Part shown: one piece after another, positions 18,133-24,739 of the stretch
How the letters are laid out: every line of letters starts with the position of its first letter
Numbering within the stretch: position 1 is the first letter of the stretch
DNA from: Microbacterium nymphoidis
GTDB lineage: Bacteria; Actinomycetota; Actinomycetes; Actinomycetales; Microbacteriaceae
Reading direction: 5' to 3'
NCBI RefSeq assembly: GCF_021044885.1
Contig: NZ_JAJNOD010000001.1
Coordinates: 868,001-932,000 of the forward strand
DNA: 64,000 nt
Notes under the pieces: model-generated
The model's database searches: none
Told to the model about the DNA's origin: nothing
Seen by the model: only the letters and a program-made list of their open reading frames with translations
Made by a program: the position numbers and the translations under genes

Positions 18133-19065
18133 ATGCGCACATCGCTGAAGCGCGTAAGCGCCATCACCGCACTCGCCATCGCCGTGCTCGGCGCCACCGC
18201 GTGCACACCCATGACATCGCCACGGGACGAACCCGCCGGGGCGAGCACAGCGACCGGCCCGACCGAGACTCCGGCACAGACGCTGATGGAGGCGTGCGAC
18301 ACCGTCACCGCAGAGTGGGGCCTGGCACTGGATCCCTGGCCCTCCGTCCAGGGACCCGACAACGACACCGGCGCCCGCAAGGACTTCGCTCTCGCTCAGA
18401 CACGGCACGAGGCCATCGTCACGGAGCTTCACGCAGTCGCCGACAAGGTGACGGTGCCCGAGGTCCACGCTGCACTGGAGAAGACCATCAGCGCCCACCA
18501 GCAGTACATCGACGAGGTGTGGCCGGCGTTGATGGCCATCCCGGAGGGATACGTCGCAGACCCCAACGACCCCACGAACAAGATCTTCATGGTGTCGAAA
18601 GAGGACCTGAGGCTCAAGCAGGAGATGGCCGACGCCGATATGGAACGCTTCGATCTGTGCGGCCCGGTGAAGAACAGCCAGACCACCGCCCAGGCCTGCG
18701 AGATCGTTGACCAGGACTGGGTCGATGCCGCCACGAAGTACAACCAGGCATCGTCACTCATCGCGGCGGGCGACCTCACCGGAGGCCAGGAAGCGGGCGC
18801 CACCGCCCTGCATCAGATCAAGGCGGCGATGATCCAGGTCACCGTGCCCGAGGTGTTCGCCTCGCTCGACACGATGTACCAGGCCTACCAGGTCTATTAC
18901 GAGGACGGCTTCCTCACCATGCCGACCACGGAGGAACTGGCCAAGCTCTCGCTGGATGAGCTTCACGCCGTGACAGAGAAGTACGACGGCCTCTTCCAGG
19001 ACTGGGACGCGGCTCTCACCGCGGGTGAAGCGGACGTGAAGAGCCTCTGCAGCAGCGCCGGGTAG
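18133..19065 (+). CDS. Lipoprotein with two tandem homologous domains, function unknown
   Basis: A 310-residue protein with a lipoprotein signal ending at Cys24 (LGATAC; the -3 residue is Ala, so the lipobox is a variant). The mature part contains two related domains, residues about 54-176 and 188-306. Each opens with a Cys-containing helix (EACDTVTAEW / QACEIVDQDW), has VTVPEV at its centre (107-112 and 236-241) and ends in a second Cys (176, 306), suggesting one disulphide per domain. It is mostly alpha-helical and acidic. A TAGGAT box sits at 18095-18100 and GGGGG precedes the ATG. It is divergent from the surface-protein gene across a 219-bp gap. No known family recognised. Confidence 0.8.
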   Translation: MRTSLKRVSAITALAIAVLGATACTPMTSPRDEPAGASTATGPTETPAQTLMEACDTVTAEWGLALDPWPSVQGPDNDTGARKDFALAQTRHEAIVTELHAVADKVTVPEVHAALEKTISAHQQYIDEVWPALMAIPEGYVADPNDPTNKIFMVSKEDLRLKQEMADADMERFDLCGPVKNSQTTAQACEIVDQDWVDAATKYNQASSLIAAGDLTGGQEAGATALHQIKAAMIQVTVPEVFASLDTMYQAYQVYYEDGFLTMPTTEELAKLSLDELHAVTEKYDGLFQDWDAALTAGEADVKSLCSSAG

Positions 19066-19067
19066 GC

Positions 19068-19085
19068 GGCCGCCGATGCGCGGCC
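19068..19085 (+). terminator. Short terminator-like hairpin after the lipoprotein gene
   Basis: GGCCGC-cgatgc-GCGGCC forms a 6-bp perfect stem just after the stop, ahead of the convergent tRNA gene. Small, and without a T-run. Confidence 0.35.
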
Positions 19086-19099
19086 CCAGCGATGAACGG

Positions 19100-19174
19100 T
19101 AGGGCGGGCGGGACTTGAACCCGCGAATCGTTGGGTTATGAGCCCACTGCCTTAACCAGCTTGGCCACCGCCCC
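19100..19174 (-). tRNA. tRNA-Met (CAT anticodon)
   Basis: On the reverse strand the sequence folds as a cloverleaf: acceptor GGGGCGG pairs with CCGCCCT, the D arm has GCCA/AGGC, the anticodon loop is CTCATAA with anticodon CAT, and the T arm is GCGGG-TTCAAGT-CCCGC. The 3' CCA is not encoded. The anticodon stem has three G-C pairs, a feature of initiator tRNA, but the acceptor end is fully paired with G-U at 1-72, unlike initiators. Elongator Met is therefore most likely; an Ile2 tRNA with modified CAT cannot be excluded. Confidence 0.92.
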
Positions 19175-19201
19175 GTATGCGATCAGCCTACCGGTCGCGG
19201 G

Positions 19202-20368
19202 TCAATGATCGGAGTGAGGGAACGGACGGTCGTGAGATCCGGCGACCGGCCGGGGCGCGGGATCCGCCGCGATGCCCGGATCCGATGCGTTCTCCACCAG
19301 ATCATCGGTGCTGGGAAGATCCGCCGCGTCCGGTGCGTCGAATGACACCGCCGGCCCCGTGGGCTGCGGAGATGACGGCACCGACGCACTCGGCTCTCCC
19401 CCGCTGCCTCGCTGAATCGGCAGTTCCTGGCTCTCCTCGATCACCTGCGGATGGTAGCGGGTGAGGGCCACCACTCCGAACGTCGCGATTGCTCCGGCGA
19501 TGCCGAAGCCGACGTAGATCCAGGTGGGAGCCGAAGTGGCCTCGCCCAGCACCAGCAGACCGATCAGCACCGCGACGATGGGATCCACGACGGTGAGACC
19601 GGCGATCACGAGGTCGGGCGGCCCGGACGCGTGGGCGGTCTGCACGAAGTAGCCGCCGAGCAGGGTCCCCGCCACGAGCGCGATGAGGCACACCAGCGTC
19701 AGCCACTCGAAGTCCTGCTCCTGGATGCGCTTCAGCACCACCTTGGCGAGGGTGGCCACGAATCCGTAGATGATGCCGGCACCCATGATGTAGAACAGCG
19801 CCTTCATGCGATTGCGCAGCAGCACCCAGAGGCCGCCGAGAACGATGATGACCACCAGGAGGATGCTCAGCACGGTGCCCAGCTGAGCATCGGTGACGGG
19901 CTTGTCCTCGGCGTACATCGCGGCGAGGAAAACGAAGAGGAAGGTGCCTCCGACGCAGAGGCCGATGGCGATCAGTGACTGCCGCGTCGGGGTGAACCCG
20001 GTGATGCGGGCGTTCAGCAGCGTCGTGATCACGAGAGCGACGGCACCGAGCGGCTGCACGACGATGAGGGGCGCGAGCCAGATGGCGGCGAGCTGACAGA
20101 CGATCGCCAGCCCGAGCATCAGGGTTCCGACGATCCACGACGGACGCGTCAGCAGCTGCCCGAGCTGTCCGCGGCTGAGACCGGCTGCGGCGTCCTGACC
20201 GCTGAGCTTCTCCACCTTGGCGACGCCGCGGTGCTGGTACTGCGTACCCAGTGACATGAACACGGCGCCGGCGAGAGCGAGCGGGATCCCGAGGAGGATC
20301 TTCGGGTTCTGCAAGAAGCCAATGAGGTCGTTGACGTCTGGCGCGGCCGCAACAGTCCCCCACATCAC
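19202..20368 (-). CDS. DMT superfamily transporter / NIPA-like membrane protein
   Basis: A 388-residue protein with about nine to ten hydrophobic segments over residues 20-315 and a long hydrophilic, Pro/Ser/Asp-rich C-terminal tail. LAGAVFMSLGTQYQHRGV near the N-terminus and the LAKVVLK and LGEATSAPTW segments fit the DMT family as it occurs in actinobacteria, with similarity in layout to NIPA/EamA proteins. Substrate unknown. The GTG start at 20368 lies six bases after TAGGCT (reverse strand, 20375-20380), so the mRNA is predicted leaderless. It is divergent from def. Confidence 0.82.
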   Translation of the reverse strand: MMWGTVAAAPDVNDLIGFLQNPKILLGIPLALAGAVFMSLGTQYQHRGVAKVEKLSGQDAAAGLSRGQLGQLLTRPSWIVGTLMLGLAIVCQLAAIWLAPLIVVQPLGAVALVITTLLNARITGFTPTRQSLIAIGLCVGGTFLFVFLAAMYAEDKPVTDAQLGTVLSILLVVIIVLGGLWVLLRNRMKALFYIMGAGIIYGFVATLAKVVLKRIQEQDFEWLTLVCLIALVAGTLLGGYFVQTAHASGPPDLVIAGLTVVDPIVAVLIGLLVLGEATSAPTWIYVGFGIAGAIATFGVVALTRYHPQVIEESQELPIQRGSGGEPSASVPSSPQPTGPAVSFDAPDAADLPSTDDLVENASDPGIAADPAPRPVAGSHDRPFPHSDH

Positions 20369-20374
20369 CCCCTG

Positions 20375-20405
20375 AGCCTACCTGCTCGGCGCCTCAGACT
20401 AGGCT
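20375..20405. promoter_or_regulatory. Back-to-back leaderless promoters for DMT gene and def
   Basis: Two TAGGCT boxes point in opposite directions: 20375-20380 on the reverse strand and 20400-20405 on the forward strand. Each is exactly six bases from its gene's GTG. The 19 bp between them would hold both upstream promoter regions, so the two genes probably compete or share activation. Confidence 0.6.
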
Positions 20406-20411
20406 TCTGAC

Positions 20412-20978
20412 GTGGCCGTACTTCCGATTCGCATCATGGGCGATCCCGTCCTGCACGCCCCCGCCTCCCCCGTCGGTGAGATCACCGACGATGTCCGCAC
20501 GCTCGTCGCCGACATGTACGAGACGATGGACCTCGCCCCCGGCGTCGGGCTGGCGGCCCCTCAAGTGGGCGTAGCCCTGCGCATCTACGTCTACTCCTAC
20601 GAGGACGATGAGGGGCAGCCCTGGCGGGGGGAGGTCATCAATCCCGAGCTGTGGATGATGCCCCTGGAGCCCGGCGCGCCGGATCCCGACGACGAATCGG
20701 AGGGGTGCCTCTCCGTTCCCGGCGAGCGGTTCCCGCTGCGTCGATCGGAACGTGTGCGCGTCACCGGCACCGACCTCAACGGCGACCCGGTCACCATCGA
20801 CGTGAGCGGGTGGCGGGCACGGATCATGCAGCACGAGTTCGACCACCTGGACGGCGTGCTGTACGTGGATCGCATCGACGACGGAGACTGGAAGACCGTC
20901 CAGAAGATCGCCAAGAAGCGCGGATGGGGTCGCACCCTCACCAGCTGGACGCCCGGGGTCGACGGCTTCGAGTCCTGA
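20412..20978 (+). CDS. def: Peptide deformylase
   Basis: Removes the formyl group from the first methionine of new proteins. All three motifs are present: GVGLAAPQVG (44-53), EGCLSVPG with metal ligand Cys99, and QHEFDHLDG with His141, Glu142 and His145. The 188-residue length is normal. The GTG start is set by the TAGGCT box six bases upstream. Confidence 0.96.
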   Translation: MAVLPIRIMGDPVLHAPASPVGEITDDVRTLVADMYETMDLAPGVGLAAPQVGVALRIYVYSYEDDEGQPWRGEVINPELWMMPLEPGAPDPDDESEGCLSVPGERFPLRRSERVRVTGTDLNGDPVTIDVSGWRARIMQHEFDHLDGVLYVDRIDDGDWKTVQKIAKKRGWGRTLTSWTPGVDGFES

Positions 20979-21001
20979 CCGGCGGCCGGTCGTCGTCAGA
21001 A

Positions 21002-21032
21002 TTACCGCTCTAAGCAGACGCTCAGGTAACAT
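21002..21032 (+). promoter_or_regulatory. Probable promoter of the septum-formation lipoprotein gene
   Basis: TTACCG (21002-21007) and TAACAT (21027-21032) with a 19-bp spacer precede a leader of about 80 bases. TAACAT is followed by a T-run that would sit around the start of transcription. The 142-bp gap shows no other feature. Confidence 0.4.
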
Positions 21033-21120
21033 TTTTTCATCCACCGGACTCGCACCCGGTGTTCTGCACGCGCACTCTCTGTCCCGGATGGTGCGCTCCA
21101 TCATCCTGTGGGGAGAACGC

Positions 21121-21615
21121 ATGAAGACCACCGCAGCGCGCCGCACTCTGGCCGCAGCTTTCGCCATCGCCGCCGCTGTCAGCCTGACCGGCTGCAGCAT
21201 GTTCGCACCGAGCGCCACGCGCGACGAGGACGGCGCCATCTCGGAGGCCGGCCAGCAGGACGCCTTCAGCCTCAAGGTCGGCGACTGCCTGCTTGCGCAG
21301 GAAGCCACCACGATCACCGAGGTCCCGGCCGTGCCGTGCGACCAGGAGCACGACGAAGAGGTCTACTTCCTCTTCGACATGGAGGGTTCGGACTTCCCGG
21401 GCGACGACGCGATCACCGCGGCTGCCATGGAGAAGTGCGAGGCCGAGTTCGCGACGTACGTCGGCCTCGACTCCGAGACCTCGATCTACGGCTGGTACCC
21501 GATCACCCCGACCACCGAGTCGTGGGAGCAGGGCGGGGACCGCGAGGTCGACTGTGTTGTGTACGCCGACGACCTGTCCAAGATCACCGGTTCGCTCAAG
21601 GGCATCAACCAGTAA
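21121..21615 (+). CDS. Septum-formation family lipoprotein
   Basis: A 164-residue lipoprotein with its lipobox at SLTGC (about residue 25). The mature part matches the septum-formation domain found in actinobacterial envelope proteins: VGDCL, then VPCDQEHDEEVY, a mid-domain Cys in MEKCEAEF, and a late TTESWEQGGDREVDC. The four Cys should form two disulphides outside the membrane. The exact function of the family is not settled. GGGGAG lies at good spacing before the ATG. A strong terminator follows, so it is monocistronic. Confidence 0.85.
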   Translation: MKTTAARRTLAAAFAIAAAVSLTGCSMFAPSATRDEDGAISEAGQQDAFSLKVGDCLLAQEATTITEVPAVPCDQEHDEEVYFLFDMEGSDFPGDDAITAAAMEKCEAEFATYVGLDSETSIYGWYPITPTTESWEQGGDREVDCVVYADDLSKITGSLKGINQ

Positions 21616-21620
21616 GACGC

Positions 21621-21668
21621 AACGATGAAGGCGGTCGGGGTCCTCGGACTCCGACCGCCTTCATCGTT
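21621..21668 (+). terminator. Strong terminator
   Basis: A perfect 18-bp stem (AACGATGAAGGCGGTCGG / complement) with a 12-base loop whose ends can also pair. It begins five bases after the stop of the septum-formation lipoprotein gene. Confidence 0.85.
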
Positions 21669-21862
21669 GCAGGAAGGCGTTTCCGCCTGATCATGTGAGG
21701 ATTCTCATGTGTCGCTGCAGGGCACTCTGACCGGCAGTTTGTGCCAGACGCATACCGCATATCGCGCCTCCCCCCTGCTGCGTACAGCACCGATGTGCCA
21801 CCGTGGGGACTGTCGCCGTTCGACATGGACCGCGATAACCCCCCACAGGATCGAGGCCCGCC

Positions 21863-22201
21863 ATGGGCAAGTTCTTCTATTCAGACACGACGAAGGTTGA
21901 CATCGAGGATCGAGCACTGGCTCACCTGCAGATGGTCATCGGAACGAAGCTGCGACGCGGCGAGGCATTCCACTTCACCTGGCGCGAGGACGCGAGTCTC
22001 GGCGACGGCCGGACGAGCGTCTGGATGCACGCGTCCATTCCGGTCGTGTATCGCTTCAGCGGGAGCCGTCGCCCGCAGCTGAACCCCGAGTGGCTCGACG
22101 CACTCACCTACACCGCGAACTCCCCCACCGGTCTTCACCTGGTTCCCGAGCCCCAGCACTCGGCACCTGGCACGGGCACGGTCCGGACATTGAAAGGCTG
22201 A
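21863..22201 (+). CDS. DUF7882-like small protein, copy 1
   Basis: A 112-residue protein of the kind often mislabelled DNA ligase in Microbacteriaceae genomes. Shared features are the opening MGKFFY, then IEDRALAHLQMVIGTKLRRGE, HFTW, the VWMHASIPVVYRF strand and LNPEWLDAL. It carries none of the nucleotidyltransferase motifs of a ligase. It is the first of a tandem pair with the next gene two bases away. Function unknown. The 194 bp upstream (21669-21862) hold no feature I can support beyond the terminator end. Confidence 0.75.
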   Translation: MGKFFYSDTTKVDIEDRALAHLQMVIGTKLRRGEAFHFTWREDASLGDGRTSVWMHASIPVVYRFSGSRRPQLNPEWLDALTYTANSPTGLHLVPEPQHSAPGTGTVRTLKG

Positions 22202-22203
22202 TC

Positions 22204-22581
22204 ATGGGTGTGCTCTTCTATGGCGGCCCCGCCGCACCGATCGAGATCGAGGATCGGACTCTGGCCCACCTGAAGCTGGTGGTCACGGCGAAGCTTCGCC
22301 GAGGTGAAAGCTTCACGCTGTCCTGGGTCCACCCGGAGGGTCAGCCGGGCGGGCGCAGCACCCTCTGGCTGCATCCGTCCATTCCCCTGCGGTTCGTCTT
22401 CGACGATCCGAACCCCGCCGACATCAGCCCGGAGTGGATCGATCAGCTCGCCCACTCGGCACATTCCACCGGCGGCATCCGGCTGACGGCCGAGCCGTTC
22501 CACGAGCAGTCCTCGTCCGGTTCCGAATGGCCGGCGAACACTGCTGCCACCCCGGTACGCAAGAACGGAACGCTCTCATGA
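22204..22581 (+). CDS. DUF7882-like small protein, copy 2
   Basis: A 125-residue paralogue of the preceding protein: IEDRTLAHLKLVVTAKLRRGE, FTLSW, TLWLHPSIPLRF and ISPEWIDQL line up with it almost without gaps, followed by a longer Ser/Pro-rich tail. The start is two bases after the stop of copy 1 and its stop overlaps the next start (ATGA), so all three genes are one transcript. The conserved Lys-Leu-Arg-Arg-Gly-Glu block may bind nucleic acid or phosphate, but this is a guess. Confidence 0.75.
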   Translation: MGVLFYGGPAAPIEIEDRTLAHLKLVVTAKLRRGESFTLSWVHPEGQPGGRSTLWLHPSIPLRFVFDDPNPADISPEWIDQLAHSAHSTGGIRLTAEPFHEQSSSGSEWPANTAATPVRKNGTLS

Positions 22582-22778
22582 TCCCGGAGATCCACACCTG
22601 GTGGCCGAATCTGTCGATCCCCGCGAAGCACGCCCTGCGTGCCCTCCAGGATGAGGCTCTTCCGGCCGAGGTGCGCGAGGAGATCGCCGCGATCACGGGA
22701 ACGCACGTGTCAGAAGGGGCGCGACTGGATCCGGAGGACGCGGAGTTCATCCGCACGCAGCGCGAGATCGTCGACTGA
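22578..22778 (+). CDS. Small hypothetical protein (66 aa), third gene of the DUF7882 operon
   Basis: A 66-residue mostly helical acidic protein (ALRALQDEALPAEVREEI). It has no signal or membrane segment. Its ATG overlaps the previous stop, which is the main evidence that it is real. Not recognised. Confidence 0.65.
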   Translation: MIPEIHTWWPNLSIPAKHALRALQDEALPAEVREEIAAITGTHVSEGARLDPEDAEFIRTQREIVD

Positions 22779-22807
22779 CCCGACGACATCGCGAGTCCCC
22801 CGCGGAT

Positions 22808-22839
22808 GCTGGGGTGCGGCACGACAGCCCCACCCCAGC
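22808..22839. terminator. Shared terminator between convergent genes
   Basis: GCTGGGGTG and its complement form a 9-bp perfect stem with a 14-base loop in the 78-bp gap between the DUF7882 operon and the convergent SDR gene. Confidence 0.6.
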
Positions 22840-22856
22840 GCTCCTCGTGGGTACTG

Positions 22857-23738
22857 TCACAGGTGCTTGCCGCCGGTGACAGCCAGGATGGTGCCAGAGA
22901 CGTAGGAGGCTTCCTCCGACGCCAGGTAGACGTAGGCCCCCGCGAGTTCGGCCGGCTGCCCGGCGCGCCCCAGGGGCGTGTCCTGGCCGAACTTCGGCAG
23001 CTTGTCGGGCCAGCCGGTCGCCGGGATGAGCGGAGTCCAGATCGGTCCGGGGGCGACGCCGTTCACGCGGATCCCCGACGGTCCCTGCTGTTCGGCAAGG
23101 GCCTGCACGAACGCCGCGAGGGCGGCTTTCGTCATCGCGTAGTCGAGCAGTCCGGGCGACGGCGAGAACGCCTGGATGGAGGTCGTCACGATCACGGACG
23201 AGCCCGGCTCCATCTCGGGCAGCGCGGTGCGAGCCATCCAGAACGGTGCGTACAGGTTGGTGCGCATCACCCGGTCGAACTCGGCCGTGTCGATGTCGGC
23301 GTCATCCTCGCGCTGCTTCTGGTACGCCGCGTTGAGGACGAGCAGATCGATGCCGCCGAGCGCACGGCGCGCGTCTTCGACGACTCCGACCGCCGCATCC
23401 TCCGAGGTGATGTCGGCGGGCAGGAGCACGGCCTTCGTGCCGGCGTCCTCGATGAGTTCCTGGGTGCGCCGGGCGTCTTCCTCCTCCTCCGGGAGGTAGT
23501 TGATCGCCACGTCCGCACCCTCGCGCGCGAACGCGATGGCCACGGCGCGGCCGATTCCGGAGTCGCCGCCCGTGATCAGAGCGCGACGGCCCCGCAGGCG
23601 ATCAGCGCCGCGGTAGGTGCTCTCACCGTGATCGGGGCGCGGGACGGTATCGCCGGTGAGGCCGGGCTGTTGCTGGTCGTCTGCGGCGAACCCGCCGGTG
23701 GTGTACTTGGTCCTGGGGTCGGTCAGTCGGTCAGTCAT
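22857..23738 (-). CDS. Short-chain dehydrogenase/reductase (YghA/YhdF type)
   Basis: A 293-residue NAD(P)-dependent SDR with an N-terminal extension of about 50 residues typical of the YghA/YhdF/GsiB-associated subgroup. The cofactor loop TGGDSGIG is near residue 57, the catalytic YAMTK block near 199, and PGPIWTPLIP follows. The usual NNAG is LNAAYQ here, as in that subgroup. The ATG lies six bases after TAGCCT on the reverse strand (23745-23750), so leaderless. Members are often stress-induced; a KGG stress protein is encoded divergently. Substrate unknown. Confidence 0.87.
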   Translation of the reverse strand: MTDRLTDPRTKYTTGGFAADDQQQPGLTGDTVPRPDHGESTYRGADRLRGRRALITGGDSGIGRAVAIAFAREGADVAINYLPEEEEDARRTQELIEDAGTKAVLLPADITSEDAAVGVVEDARRALGGIDLLVLNAAYQKQREDDADIDTAEFDRVMRTNLYAPFWMARTALPEMEPGSSVIVTTSIQAFSPSPGLLDYAMTKAALAAFVQALAEQQGPSGIRVNGVAPGPIWTPLIPATGWPDKLPKFGQDTPLGRAGQPAELAGAYVYLASEEASYVSGTILAVTGGKHL

Positions 23739-23779
23739 GCCGGCAGGCTAAGTCGGGCGTGACGCCGAAGCGCAGGGCC

Positions 23780-23808
23780 TTGACAGCGGGATCGGCCCCG
23801 CCTATCGG
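23780..23808 (+). promoter_or_regulatory. Candidate promoter for the KGG stress gene
   Basis: A perfect TTGACA (23780-23785) is followed after 17 bp by TATCGG (23803-23808), pointing at the KGG gene across a leader of about 170 bases. The long leader holds no ORF I can support. Confidence 0.4.
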
Positions 23809-23985
23809 CCCGGGCACTCCGCAAGGCGCCCGATTGTTTCACCGACTCCCGACCTTGTGAACCCCCTCCGATTCCTCGAGGGATGCGCCTTGCATGGGAC
23901 ACCAGGAGGCACCAGCCGGAGGATCCCCTGCGGCACGGGGTCGTCTCCCCGATGTCGTCCTCACGGGCGAAGGAAGGAATCGATC

Positions 23986-24273
23986 ATGACTGATCGCGAG
24001 AACGAAGGACAGTTCGGCAACCGCTCGGACACGCAGGAGCAGGCCCGAAAGGGCGGCGAGGCCAGCACCGGCAAGTTCGGAGCTGAGAACGGCGCCGATC
24101 CCCGCGAAGCCGGCCGCAAGGGCGGCGAAGCCAGCACCGGCAAGTTCGGAGCTGAGAACGGCGCCGACCCCCGCGAAGCCGGCCGCAAGGGCGGCGAGGC
24201 CAGCGGCGGGCAGTTCGGGTCTGACGGCGGTGCCGATCCCCGCGAAGCGGGCCGCGCTGGCGGGCAGAACTGA
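23986..24273 (+). CDS. KGG-repeat stress-induced protein (Con-10/GsiB-like)
   Basis: A 95-residue highly hydrophilic protein made of three tandem 23-residue units (KGGEASTGKFGAENGADPREAGR and variants) plus a partial one. The KGG motif repeat is found in dehydration- and stress-induced bacterial proteins. It is predicted to be intrinsically disordered. An AAGGAAGG ribosome site precedes the ATG; the longer upstream reading is rejected. Likely induced by general stress, inferred from the family. Confidence 0.88.
   Translation: MTDRENEGQFGNRSDTQEQARKGGEASTGKFGAENGADPREAGRKGGEASTGKFGAENGADPREAGRKGGEASGGQFGSDGGADPREAGRAGGQN
24049..24255 (+). repeat. Three in-frame 69-bp tandem repeats in the KGG gene
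   Basis: Units start at 24049, 24118 and 24187. The first two are almost identical at DNA level and the third has diverged, indicating recent duplication. Confidence 0.9.
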
Positions 24274-24291
24274 GATGCCCCACCGACGCCG

Positions 24292-24326
24292 AGCGGGGGG
24301 ACGACGCGTTGCGCCGTCCCCCCGCT
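24292..24326. terminator. Terminator after the KGG gene
   Basis: A perfect 12-bp stem (AGCGGGGGGACG / complement) with an 11-base loop and a TTT that follows. It lies between convergent genes and can serve both. Confidence 0.8.
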
Positions 24327-24334
24327 TTCGTTCG

Positions 24335-24598
24335 TCAGATGCGATGCACCATCGTCGCCTCCGCCGCAGCACCGTGGATACGCGCGACCCCGGCTAGCAG
24401 CACCGACTCCAGCGAGGAGAACTGCTGCTTCGACAGTCCGCCCACCAGCCAGATCACCTCGTACACGCCGTCGCCCATCCGCTCGACGCACCCGAGGATC
24501 GCGTCGGCGTTGCCCCGGGGCACCGCCCGATCGCTCAGACGCCACGTCGACGCATCCAATGACTCCAGAACCAGCTGGTGGACTCCATCGTTCATCAT
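24335..24598 (-). CDS. Small hypothetical protein (87 aa)
   Basis: An 87-residue soluble protein with a Trp- and Val-rich core (YEVIWLVGGL). A strong AGGAGG site precedes two adjacent ATGs (24598 and 24595); either may be used. It does not resemble a family I know. The 138-bp gap upstream, before the end of the copper ATPase gene, shows no clear signal. Confidence 0.65.
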   Translation of the reverse strand: MMNDGVHQLVLESLDASTWRLSDRAVPRGNADAILGCVERMGDGVYEVIWLVGGLSKQQFSSLESVLLAGVARIHGAAAEATMVHRI

Positions 24599-24739
24599 TG
24601 CCCTCCTTCGAGCCCGCGCCGCTCGCCGAGAGCGTGCCGTTGCTGAAGTGTGCGGCATAGGCCGATTTTCGCCGTGGGGATTGACACGACGGCCCCGGCG
24701 ACGGCATACGTCGCCACCGCGGCGTGCTGGCGACGCACA

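Noticed and set aside
19100-19174. Initiator tRNA
   Set aside because: The anticodon stem has three G-C pairs, but the 1-72 pair is present and the D arm does not match actinobacterial initiators.
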